Source: an uncultured archaeon
GTDB taxonomy: Archaea; Nanobdellota; Nanobdellia; Woesearchaeales; ARS49
DNA: 17,203 nucleotides
NCBI GenBank assembly: GCA_902385765.1
Contig: CABMGU010000004.1
Location: 1 to 17,203 of the forward strand
Direction: 5' to 3'
In this document: one piece after another, positions 6,737 through 13,710 of the stretch
Position numbering within the stretch: position 1 is the first letter of the stretch
Layout of the letters: the number at the start of each line of letters is the position of its first letter
The notes under the pieces: model-generated
What the model saw: only the letters and a program-made list of their open reading frames with translations
Told to the model about the DNA's origin: nothing
The model's database searches: none
Translations under genes and position numbers: made by a program

Positions 6737-7816
6737 ATGCAGAAGGATATTGCTAGTTTTAGGGTTAAGTATGTTCAGATACTTGATGAGAAGGGTAATG
6801 TTGATAAGAAGTTGGAGCCTGAGCTTTCTGACCAGGAGCTTCGTGACTTGTACAGGTGGATGGTTATTGAGCGTGTTTTTGATAATACTGCTCTTGCTTT
6901 GCAGAGGGAGGGCAGGATTGGCACTTACGCGCAGAGTTTGGGTGAGGAAGCTGTGCATGTTGGTTCTGTTTTTGCAGCAAGTGATGATGACTGGATTTTT
7001 CCTGATTACAGGGAGCACGTTGCTTTCTTGATGAGGAAGGTTCCTGTTAAGAATTTGTTGTTGCATTGGGGCGGTTCTGAGGAGGGTATGGATTTGCCTG
7101 AGCGTTCCAATATTTTCCCTGTTTGCATTCCTGTTGGCACTCAGACTTTGCACGGTGCTGGCACCGCGATTGCTTTCAAGCTGAAGAAAAAGAAGTTTTG
7201 TTCTTTGACTTTTGTTGGTGATGCTTCTACTTCCACCGGTGATTTTAATGAGGGCTTGAATTTTGCAGGAACTTTTATGGCTCCTGCTGTTTTCATTATT
7301 CGTAATAATCAGTGGGCGATTTCTGTTCCGAGAGTTTGTGATAAGCCTGACTGGGGCGGTTGCCAGTCAAGAGCTCAGACTTTGGCGCAGAAGGCTATTG
7401 CTTTTGGTTTTGATGGCGTGCAGGTTGATGGTAATGATGTTCTTGCTGTTTATTCTGTTGTTAAGGAGGCTTTGGAGAAGGCGAGGAAGGGCAAGGGTCC
7501 TACTCTTGTTGAATGTTTTAGTTATCGTTTGCCTCCTCACACTACTGCTGATGACCCGACAAGATATCGTGATCCTGAGATTGTGAAGGCTTGGCTGAAG
7601 AAAGAGCCTCTTGCTCGTTTTAAGCTGTATTTGCAGAAGAAGAAGTTGTGGGATGAGAAGTTTGAAAGTGCTGTGCAGGCTGAAGCCAAGCGTATGGTTG
7701 ACCAGGGTGTTAAGGAGGCTGAGGATTTCAAGCCTAAGCCGACTGATATGTTTGATTTTGTTTATGAGAAGTTGACTCCTAATTTGTCTGAGCAGAGGAA
7801 GGAATGGCTAAGCTGA
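6737..7816 (+). CDS. pdhA: 2-oxoacid (pyruvate) dehydrogenase E1 component, alpha subunit
   Basis: Thiamine-diphosphate-dependent decarboxylating subunit that pairs with the beta subunit encoded next. The product is 359 residues. The ThDP/Mg motif is GDASTSTGDFNEGLN (161-175) with RNN at 189-191. The spacing is normal, but the usual third Gly of GDG is Ala163. GRIGTYAQSLGEEAVHVG, the pyrimidine-side region, and RLPPHTTADDPTRYRD, the active-site loop region, are strongly conserved in bacterial and archaeal E1-alpha. Pyruvate and branched-chain 2-oxoacid enzymes of this type are hard to tell apart, so substrate is inferred. The start follows AGAGGT; the longer frame from 6656 would overlap lplA and is disfavoured. 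It overlaps the E1-beta gene by 13 nt, suggesting coupled translation. Confidence 0.93.
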   Translation: MQKDIASFRVKYVQILDEKGNVDKKLEPELSDQELRDLYRWMVIERVFDNTALALQREGRIGTYAQSLGEEAVHVGSVFAASDDDWIFPDYREHVAFLMRKVPVKNLLLHWGGSEEGMDLPERSNIFPVCIPVGTQTLHGAGTAIAFKLKKKKFCSLTFVGDASTSTGDFNEGLNFAGTFMAPAVFIIRNNQWAISVPRVCDKPDWGGCQSRAQTLAQKAIAFGFDGVQVDGNDVLAVYSVVKEALEKARKGKGPTLVECFSYRLPPHTTADDPTRYRDPEIVKAWLKKEPLARFKLYLQKKKLWDEKFESAVQAEAKRMVDQGVKEAEDFKPKPTDMFDFVYEKLTPNLSEQRKEWLS

Positions 7817-8781
7817 GTATTGTTGAGGCTGTGAAGGATGCTTTGGATTGTGAGATGGAGAGGGATAGTTCTGTTGTTGTTCTTGGCGAGGATGTTGGCT
7901 TGAATGGCGGTGTTTTCCGCGCTACTGATGGCTTGTTTGCAAAGTATGGTGACAGGAGAGTGATTGATACTCCTTTGTCTGAGTCCGGTATTGTTGGTGT
8001 GAGCATTGCTATGGCTGTTCAGGGTTTGAAGCCTGTTGCTGAAATCCAGTTTGATGGTTTTACTTATCCTGCTATGGACCAGTTGTTTTCTCATGCTGCA
8101 AGATTAAGGAACAGGACTCGTGGTCGTTATACCTGCCCGTTGGTTGTTCGTTTTCCTTATGGAGGTGGTATTCGTGCTCTTGAACACCACAACGAGTCGC
8201 CTGAGACTTATTTTGTTCATACTCCTGGCTTGAAGGTTGTTATTCCGAGCAACCCGTATGATACAAAAGGTCTTCTTATTGCATCCATTCGCGATCCTGA
8301 TCCTGTTGTTTTTATGGAGCCTAAGCGTATTTATCGTTCTTTCCGTGATGAAGTTCCTGAGAATGCTTATGTTGTTGAGATTGGGAAGGCAAAGGTTGTG
8401 AGAGAGGGCACAGACATTACTCTTATCAGTTGGGGCGCGATGGTTCGTGAGTGTTTGAAGGCTGCTGATGATGCTGCTGTTCAGGGCGTGAAGGTTGAAG
8501 TGATTGATGTCAGGACTTTGAGCCCTTGTGATTATGATGCTATTTTTGCAAGTGTGCAGAAGACTGGAAGGTGTATTGTTGTGCACGAAGCGCCAAGGAC
8601 TTTGGGTTTTGGTGCTGAGATTTGTGCTCGTGTTCAAGAAAAACTTTTATTGTACCTTAAAGCTCCTGTTTTGAGAGTGACCGGTTATGATACGCCGTTC
8701 CCATACTTTAAGTTGGAGAATGAGTATTTGCCTGGTCCTGATAAGATTAAGAAAGCAATGGCTCAGGTGATGAAGTTTTGA
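7804..8781 (+). CDS. pdhB: 2-oxoacid (pyruvate) dehydrogenase E1 component, beta subunit
   Basis: Partner subunit of the E1 heterotetramer, 325 residues, the family's usual length. Recognisable blocks are VVVLGEDVGLNGGVFRATDG (26-45), DTPLSESGIVGVSIAMAVQG (60s-70s), the FDGFTYPAMDQ segment, RFPYGGGIRALEHHNESPE near the active site, and the C-terminal VTGYDTPFPYFKLENEYLPG. These cover the pyrimidine-binding domain and the transketolase C-terminal domain. A purine-rich GAGGAAGGA stretch within the end of pdhA precedes the ATG at 7804. The stop (TGA 8779-8781) overlaps an ATG at 8781, and a 171-nt structured spacer then separates it from the E2 start. Pyruvate is the likeliest substrate, but a branched-chain substrate is possible. 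Confidence 0.94.
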   Translation: MAKLSIVEAVKDALDCEMERDSSVVVLGEDVGLNGGVFRATDGLFAKYGDRRVIDTPLSESGIVGVSIAMAVQGLKPVAEIQFDGFTYPAMDQLFSHAARLRNRTRGRYTCPLVVRFPYGGGIRALEHHNESPETYFVHTPGLKVVIPSNPYDTKGLLIASIRDPDPVVFMEPKRIYRSFRDEVPENAYVVEIGKAKVVREGTDITLISWGAMVRECLKAADDAAVQGVKVEVIDVRTLSPCDYDAIFASVQKTGRCIVVHEAPRTLGFGAEICARVQEKLLLYLKAPVLRVTGYDTPFPYFKLENEYLPGPDKIKKAMAQVMKF

Positions 8782-8807
8782 TGATGCATAAAATGATTTT
8801 TACGACA

Positions 8808-8941
8808 GCCGCGGTCTACGACTCAATTTTATCTCCCCACGCAGAGCTAAGGGGAGAGAAAATTGACCTCAATCAAGACAAACGAAGTTTGTCTGGACTC
8901 CAGCCGAACAAGTTCGGCTTGAACGCAGTTGAGGCGCGGCA
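8808..8941 (+). promoter_or_regulatory. Candidate structured intercistronic RNA before the E2 gene
   Basis: The spacer between E1-beta and E2 can fold almost completely. An outer stem pairs GCCGCG (8808-8813) with CGCGGC (8935-8940). Hairpin A pairs 8823-8838 with 8851-8866 (15 pairs, one A/G mismatch, 12-nt loop). Stem B pairs CCTCAA (8867-8872) with TTGAGG (8929-8934) and encloses two perfect hairpins: AGACAAAC/GTTTGTCT (8876-8883/8887-8894, GAA loop) and AGCCGAAC/GTTCGGCT (8902-8909/8912-8919). The stems abut one another, and the whole structure ends at the E2 Shine-Dalgarno. ATCTCCC (8831-8837) in hairpin A is also complementary to GGGAGAT (8942-8948), which covers that Shine-Dalgarno. 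It could be a riboswitch-like control element, an RNA processing or stability element, or a palindromic mobile repeat. No known class was recognised. Confidence 0.55.
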
Positions 8942-8946
8942 GGGAG
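8941..8946 (+). promoter_or_regulatory. Shine-Dalgarno deciding the E2 start
   Basis: AGGGAG lies 6 nt before the ATG at 8953 and directly abuts the ATG at 8947, so 8953 is the likely start. Confidence 0.7.
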
Positions 8947-8952
8947 ATGCTT

Positions 8953-10143
8953 ATGACGTTTGACTTTAAGCTTCCGGATTTGGGAGAGGGTATTGTTGAG
9001 GCTGAGATAGTTAAATGGCTCGTGAAAGATGGTGATAGGATTGAGGAGCACGAGCCGATTCTTGAGTTGGAGACTGCTAAGGCTGTTGTTCAGGTGCCAA
9101 GCCCTAAAGCTGGTACTGTTTTGAAGATTTTTGGCAGTGCTGGTGATAAGATTCACGTTGGTGATGTTTTGTGCAGTATCGGCGAAGCAGGGGAAACTAA
9201 GCGTGCTCCTGCTGGTGTTGTTGGTGAGTTAGAGGTTGCTCCAGAAGAGCCAAAGTTTATTGCTCCTAAGAAAGTTGCTGAGCCTTCTGTTGCTGTTCTT
9301 CCTGCTGTTCGTAAGCTTGCGCAGGATTTGAAGGTTGATGTTTCTAAAGTTGCGGGTTCTGGTCCTGATGGTCGTATTACTGAGGATGATGTTGCCCGCG
9401 CGTCTACTAAGAAAGAAGCCGGTCCCACTATCACTTTTGAGAAGTTCGGTCGCGTCATTAAGATGCCTTTGAAGGGCGTCAGGAAAGAGATTGCTGTGCG
9501 TTTGTCAGAGAGCATGCGCACTGCTGTTCAGGTCACCCATATGGATTATGTTGATGTTACTAAACTGGCAGCATATCGTGAGAAAGAAAAGGAAGAGGCT
9601 GAGAAAAGAGGGATTAAGTTGACTTTCCTTCCGTTTATTGTGAAAGCCTGTGTTCTTGCTTTGAAGGCGTTGCCTTATGTTAATTCAAGTCTTGATGGCG
9701 AGGATATTGTTGTCAAGCAGTATTACAACATTGGTATTGCTGTTGATACTCCTGCTGGCTTGATGGTTCCTGTTGTCAAGAATGTTAATGAAAGGACTAT
9801 TTACGAGATTGCGCGTGAGATTTATCGTGTTGCTGAATTGTCAAGGACAAGGGAAATCCAGTTGAAGGATTTGCAGGGCGGTACTTTTACTGTTACTAAC
9901 ATCGGCAGTCTTGGCGGTGTTTTTGCCACTCCCGTGATTAATTATCCTGAGTGTGCCATTCTTGGTTTGGGCAGGATTGCTGATATGGTTGTTCCTGTTG
10001 AAGGCAAAATGGAAATCAGGAAGATGCTTCCTGTGAGTTTGTCTTTTGACCACCGCATTATTGACGGCGCGGTGGCTGCGAAGTTTGTTAATGAGATTAA
10101 GCGCCACCTGGAAGACCCTGATGCGTTGCTGATGGGGTATTAG
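8953..10143 (+). CDS. pdhC: 2-oxoacid (pyruvate) dehydrogenase E2, dihydrolipoyl acyltransferase
   Basis: Core subunit that carries the acyl group on lipoate and transfers it to CoA. The 396-residue protein has one N-terminal lipoyl domain (about 3-78; lipoyl-accepting Lys43 in ELETAKAVVQVPSP), a Pro/Ala/Glu linker, a peripheral-subunit-binding domain (about 116-152; AVRKLAQDLKVD...GPDGRITEDDV) and a catalytic domain ending in SFDHRIIDG with His367 and Asp371. Its layout is complete. The residue before the lipoyl lysine is Ala where most E2 proteins have Asp (DKA), a notable change in a region used for lipoylation. It would bind E1 encoded upstream and an E3 not found in this window. The ATG at 8953 follows AGGGAG. 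Its stop codon overlaps the stop of the convergent acylphosphatase gene. Confidence 0.94.
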   Translation: MTFDFKLPDLGEGIVEAEIVKWLVKDGDRIEEHEPILELETAKAVVQVPSPKAGTVLKIFGSAGDKIHVGDVLCSIGEAGETKRAPAGVVGELEVAPEEPKFIAPKKVAEPSVAVLPAVRKLAQDLKVDVSKVAGSGPDGRITEDDVARASTKKEAGPTITFEKFGRVIKMPLKGVRKEIAVRLSESMRTAVQVTHMDYVDVTKLAAYREKEKEEAEKRGIKLTFLPFIVKACVLALKALPYVNSSLDGEDIVVKQYYNIGIAVDTPAGLMVPVVKNVNERTIYEIAREIYRVAELSRTREIQLKDLQGGTFTVTNIGSLGGVFATPVINYPECAILGLGRIADMVVPVEGKMEIRKMLPVSLSFDHRIIDGAVAAKFVNEIKRHLEDPDALLMGY

Positions 10144-10439
10144 TAATTTATGAAGAACCTGTCGAATTTTCCTGTGTACTCTTCCCATTTGTAGTCTGTT
10201 TTTTCCACTTTTGATAAGGGGTTTCCTTTTTGGCAGTTGAGTATGAATTCTCTTAGTTTTGTTTTGTCTCCTTCAGCGATTATTTCAACTGCGTCGTCTA
10301 TGTTTTTCACCCAGCCTGTTAATCCTAATTTGTCTGCTTCTTTTTTTGTGTAGTCTCTGAAGAATACGCCCTGCACTTTTCCGTATACTAAAATGTGGAT
10401 TCTTGCTCTTTCCTTGAATAATGATTGTATTTCGTCCAT
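10140..10439 (-). CDS. acyP: Acylphosphatase
   Basis: Small cytosolic enzyme that hydrolyses acyl phosphates such as acetyl phosphate or 1,3-bisphosphoglycerate. The 99-residue protein is close to the usual length. GKVQGVFFRDYTKKEADKLG (20-39) is the family signature, with the phosphate-binding loop and catalytic Arg28. GWVKN at 42-46 supplies the catalytic Asn46. The loop after Asn reads IDDAVEI, one residue shorter than the common xxDGxVE and lacking its Gly, so activity may be altered. The gene is convergent with the E2 gene; the two stop codons share bases (10140-10143). On the minus strand ATTTAAATAA at 10461-10470 is a TATA-like box that would start transcription at or next to the ATG. 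Confidence 0.9.
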   Translation of the reverse strand: MDEIQSLFKERARIHILVYGKVQGVFFRDYTKKEADKLGLTGWVKNIDDAVEIIAEGDKTKLREFILNCQKGNPLSKVEKTDYKWEEYTGKFDRFFINY

Positions 10440-10510
10440 GCTGCTGCTTATCCTGTTATTTTATTTAAATCTGTAGTGCCACTGCGGAATTACTTCGTTC
10501 TATAACTAAA

Positions 10511-10518
10511 CTTATAAA
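10511..10518 (+). promoter_or_regulatory. TATA-like box of the P-type ATPase gene
   Basis: CTTATAAA 29 bp before the ATG at 10540. It is divergent from the acylphosphatase promoter within a 100-bp intergenic region. A leaderless transcript is predicted. Confidence 0.55.
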
Positions 10519-10539
10519 CTGGCATATTCTAATAAGGTT

Positions 10540-13041
10540 ATGCCTGAACAGCTTGAATATGCGATTCTTGATGCAGATGATGTTCTCAAGAGATTGAAAA
10601 CACCAGAAAATGGGCTGTCTGAAAAAGAGGCGAAAAGACGGCTTGCAGAGTTCGGAAGGAATGTTATTGCTGAAACAAAGAAATTAAGTATGTTTGTCGA
10701 GCTTCTTTCTCACTTCAAGAATCCGCTTATTCTTATTTTGCTGGCTGCGACTGCTGTTTCTGCTTATTTTGGGCAGACCACAAATGCAGTCATTATCAGT
10801 CTTATTGTTTTGTTCAGCGTCATCCTTGATTTTTTTGAGGAGCATCACGCCGGCAGGGCAGTGCAGAAATTGAAGGAGTCGATTAAAATGACTGCCACCG
10901 TCATCAGGGATGGTGTGAAAAAAGAAGTTCACACTTCTGATATTTGTGTCGGCGACATTGTTTTTCTTAGTGCAGGCGATCTTGTTCCTGCTGATGCAAG
11001 GATTGTTTCCTGCAATGATTTTTTCCTGAATCAGGCTGCTTTGACTGGTGAGTCTTTCCCTGTTGAGAAGCAGGAAAGGAAATCTTCTGAAATGAATGAT
11101 ATGGTTTTTGCTGGCACTAACGTTGTCAGCGGTTCTGCCACGGTTGTTGTTGTCGCTATTGGAAAAAATACCGAGTTTGGCAGGATTGCTGAAAAGCTTG
11201 TGAAGCCTGCTTCAAAGTCTGAATTCGAGATAGGAATCACGAGTTTTGGCTTTTTCATTATGAAAATAATGTTTTTCCTCGTCTTGTTCATCTTTTTGTT
11301 CAACTCGCTCGTAAGGCACAGGGTTCTTGAGTCGTTTTTGTTTGCAGTGGCTATTGCTGTTGGCATTACTCCTGAATTGTTGCCGATGATTATGTCTGTG
11401 ACGATGGCTAAGGGTTCTTTGAATATGGCTAAGAAGGGAACGATTGTGAAGACTCTTGTTTCCATTCCTAATTTTGGCAGTATGGATGTTTTGTGCACTG
11501 ATAAGACCGGCACTTTGACTGAGGGAAAAATCGCTCTTGTTTCCAGTACTGATTTGCACGGGAAGCTGTCTGACGATGTTTTTCTTTTCTCTTATCTGAA
11601 CAGTTTTTATCAGACCGGGATTAAGAATCCTTTGGATGATTCTATTTTGAGTCATAAGAAGCTGGATGTTTCAAAATATAGGAAAATAGACGAGATTCCT
11701 TTTGATTTTTCAAGGAAGAGGTTGAGTGTTGTTGTTGAAAAGAAGAACAGGTTTTTGATAACAAAGGGCGCTCCTGAGACTGTTTTCGATTGCTGTTCGT
11801 TCTATATGTTGAATGGTAAAAAAATGCCTTTGAACGAGCAGGCGAGGATGAAAGCCATCAAGTATTATCACGAGCTTAGCTCTCACGGATACCGCGTTCT
11901 TGCTGTTGCTGTGAAAAAGCCTGCCAGGAAAAAGAAGTATACAAAGAACGATGAGTCTGATTTGGAATTGTTGGGTTTTGTCTCGTTTCTGGACCCTCCG
12001 AAAGCTGATGTTAAGGTGACGTTGGAGGAGATTCACAGGATAGGTGTTGAAGTGAAGGTCCTGACAGGCGATAATGAGCTGGTTGCAGAGAAGGTTTGCC
12101 AGGATGTTGGTTTGAAAATAAAGGGCATCTTGATTGGTCACGATATCAGCAGTATGTCTGATGAGGCTTTGAAAAGAAAGGTTGAAGATATTACGATTTT
12201 TGCGCGTTTTTCCCCTGATGAGAAAAATCGTGTTATTATTGCTTTGAGGGCTAATGGTCACGTTGTTGGTTATCTTGGTGATGGGATTAATGATGCTTCT
12301 TCAATGAAGTCTGCTGATGTCGGCATTTCTGTCAATAATGCTGTTGATGTTGCCCGTGAGTCTGCAGAGATTGTTTTGACGCATAAGAGTCTTCGCATCC
12401 TTAAAGAGGGTATTTTGGAGGGAAGAAAGGCTTTTGGCAACACTATGAAGTATATTATGATGGGCTTTAGCTCTAATTTTGGAAACATGTTCAGCGCTGC
12501 TGGTGCGGTTGTGTTTTTGCCGTTTTTGCCTATGCTCCCTATCCAGATTTTATTGAATAATTTTATTTATGATTTTTCTCAGGTGACTATTCCTACTGAT
12601 AATGTGGATAAGGAGTGGGTTCAGCAGTCAAAGAGGTGGAATATCCAGTTTATCAAGAAGTTCATGTACGTTTTTGGCCCGATTAGTTCATTGTTTGATT
12701 TTGCCACTTTCTTTGTTTTGTTTTACTTGTTTAATTCTTCTGCGTCTGTGTTTCAGACTGGCTGGTTTATTGAGTCTTTGGCTACGCAAACTCTTGTAAT
12801 TCACGTGATTAGGACGAAAAAAATACCTTTCGTTCAGAGCTGGCCGAGTCCTTATCTTTTGGTGAGCAGTATTGCCTGTGTTTTTGTTGGCTGGGTTTTG
12901 CCGTTTACTTCTGTCGGCGCGTATTTTGGTTTTGTTCCTTTGCCTGCGAAGATTCTTGTTGTTCTGGCAGGAATAGTGCTGGTTTACCTGTTTGTTGTTC
13001 AATTTGTCAAGCAGGCGTTTTATAAGAGATTTAGCTTTTGA
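10540..13041 (+). CDS. mgtA: Mg2+-transporting P-type ATPase (P3B, MgtA-like)
   Basis: ATP-driven membrane transporter, most likely for Mg2+ import. It has 833 residues, slightly shorter than bacterial MgtA/MgtB (about 900), mainly at the N terminus. Visible P-type elements are the cation-ATPase N domain (1-60), TGES actuator motif (169-172), the TM4 motif VGITPELLPM (Pro278), the phosphorylated Asp321 in CTDKTGTLT, KGAPE in the nucleotide domain, and GDGIND (580-585). PELLP in TM4, SIPNFGSMDVLCTDKTG and the C-terminal SSNFGN, LPFLPMLPIQ, DNVDKEW, FGPISS and FQTGWF blocks are characteristic of the MgtA/MgtB group rather than Ca2+ or heavy-metal pumps. No MgtL-like leader is seen; the gene appears leaderless. 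The stop abuts the stop of a convergent winged-helix gene. Confidence 0.92.
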   Translation: MPEQLEYAILDADDVLKRLKTPENGLSEKEAKRRLAEFGRNVIAETKKLSMFVELLSHFKNPLILILLAATAVSAYFGQTTNAVIISLIVLFSVILDFFEEHHAGRAVQKLKESIKMTATVIRDGVKKEVHTSDICVGDIVFLSAGDLVPADARIVSCNDFFLNQAALTGESFPVEKQERKSSEMNDMVFAGTNVVSGSATVVVVAIGKNTEFGRIAEKLVKPASKSEFEIGITSFGFFIMKIMFFLVLFIFLFNSLVRHRVLESFLFAVAIAVGITPELLPMIMSVTMAKGSLNMAKKGTIVKTLVSIPNFGSMDVLCTDKTGTLTEGKIALVSSTDLHGKLSDDVFLFSYLNSFYQTGIKNPLDDSILSHKKLDVSKYRKIDEIPFDFSRKRLSVVVEKKNRFLITKGAPETVFDCCSFYMLNGKKMPLNEQARMKAIKYYHELSSHGYRVLAVAVKKPARKKKYTKNDESDLELLGFVSFLDPPKADVKVTLEEIHRIGVEVKVLTGDNELVAEKVCQDVGLKIKGILIGHDISSMSDEALKRKVEDITIFARFSPDEKNRVIIALRANGHVVGYLGDGINDASSMKSADVGISVNNAVDVARESAEIVLTHKSLRILKEGILEGRKAFGNTMKYIMMGFSSNFGNMFSAAGAVVFLPFLPMLPIQILLNNFIYDFSQVTIPTDNVDKEWVQQSKRWNIQFIKKFMYVFGPISSLFDFATFFVLFYLFNSSASVFQTGWFIESLATQTLVIHVIRTKKIPFVQSWPSPYLLVSSIACVFVGWVLPFTSVGAYFGFVPLPAKILVVLAGIVLVYLFVVQFVKQAFYKRFSF

Positions 13042-13365
13042 CTATCTGGTTACCACAATCTCTTTCAGAATGTTTGTTTTGGTGTAATCCCAGACAATCG
13101 CATCTGCAAACTTGATTAAATCCTGCACTATTTTATTTGACGTGTTTAATTTGAACATTTTGGCTTTTCCCACGTCTCTTGTGTGTGTGACAATTTTGTT
13201 TTCTTCTAATTTGGGCCAGAGCAGGTTCAGGGTTGACCACGCAACTTCTGAGCCTTCTGCTATGTCCGTCAGGGAGTAATCAAATTCCCGGAATATTAAC
13301 AAATAGTTCATTACTCTGATTAGCGGGTAGTCTCCCATTATTTTGATGAATATGCTTTCTTCCAT
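13042..13365 (-). CDS. Small winged-helix-type probable transcription regulator
   Basis: A 107-residue protein with a plausible winged-helix DNA-binding fold: helices at about 13-26, a helix-turn-helix at about 31-56 (LTDIAEGSEVAWSTLNLLWP), then a wing-like stretch (KIVTHTRDVGKAKMFKLN) and a C-terminal helix that could dimerise. This fits the broad archaeal wHTH group; no specific family is assigned. The stop directly abuts the Mg2+ ATPase stop, and the promoter region is shared with the divergent small gene at 13465. A TATA-like TTTAAATA lies at about 13390-13398 on the minus strand, giving a leaderless transcript. Regulation of itself or of the ATPase is a guess from position only. Confidence 0.65.
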   Translation of the reverse strand: MEESIFIKIMGDYPLIRVMNYLLIFREFDYSLTDIAEGSEVAWSTLNLLWPKLEENKIVTHTRDVGKAKMFKLNTSNKIVQDLIKFADAIVWDYTKTNILKEIVVTR

Positions 13366-13464
13366 TTGGATATGATGAACCCAGGAGGTATTTAAACTTT
13401 TCGGATAATATCATATGAAAATGTTAGATAAATTATTTAAGCAAGATTTGGTTTTTAATGTTTA
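13366..13464. promoter_or_regulatory. Divergent promoter region of two small genes
   Basis: It contains a minus-strand TATA-like box (about 13390-13398) and a plus-strand ATTATTTA (13432-13439), each about 25-33 bp from its ATG. An 8-bp palindrome TCATATGA (13411-13418) lies midway and is a candidate operator for the winged-helix protein, though this length can occur by chance. Confidence 0.4.
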
Positions 13465-13710
13465 ATGGAAAAAGAAGAGATAATTAAGTCGTTATTGAGA
13501 AAAATGGTTTATATGGGAAAGTGGGGTGCCAGTCACACTTCTGTTGATAACTTGCCTAAAGGGTTTCCTGCGCATCTGAGGGGCGAGGTCAAGGATGTTG
13601 CTAAGGATTTAATCAAGAAAGGTTTTTTGCTGAGCAAGCCTACTTCATACGGTGTTGAAGTGAGTTTGAATCCTGAGAAAAAGAAGGAAATTGAGGAATT
13701 ATCTATTTGA
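13465..13710 (+). CDS. Small conserved-looking archaeal protein, possibly winged-helix
   Basis: An 81-residue, basic, helical protein. The block MGKWGASHTSVDNLPKGFP (17-35) followed by HLRGEVKDVAKDLIKKGFLL and KPTSYGVEVSLNP looks like a small family I have seen in many archaea, without known function. The helix-helix-strand-strand order is compatible with a compact winged-helix fold, where KPTSYGVEVSLN would form the wing. Leaderless start at 13465 is supported by the upstream A/T box. Its end overlaps the convergent CBS protein gene by 8 nt. Function unknown. Confidence 0.75.
   Translation: MEKEEIIKSLLRKMVYMGKWGASHTSVDNLPKGFPAHLRGEVKDVAKDLIKKGFLLSKPTSYGVEVSLNPEKKKEIEELSI

Noticed and set aside
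8104..8637. 177-codon minus-strand frame inside E1-beta
   Set aside because: Asn/Thr/Ser-rich shadow of a well-conserved gene, with no promoter or ribosome binding site seen.
8823..8866. Long hairpin considered as a bacterial-type intrinsic terminator
   Set aside because: It is followed by AGAAAATTGA rather than a T run, and the operon continues into E2.
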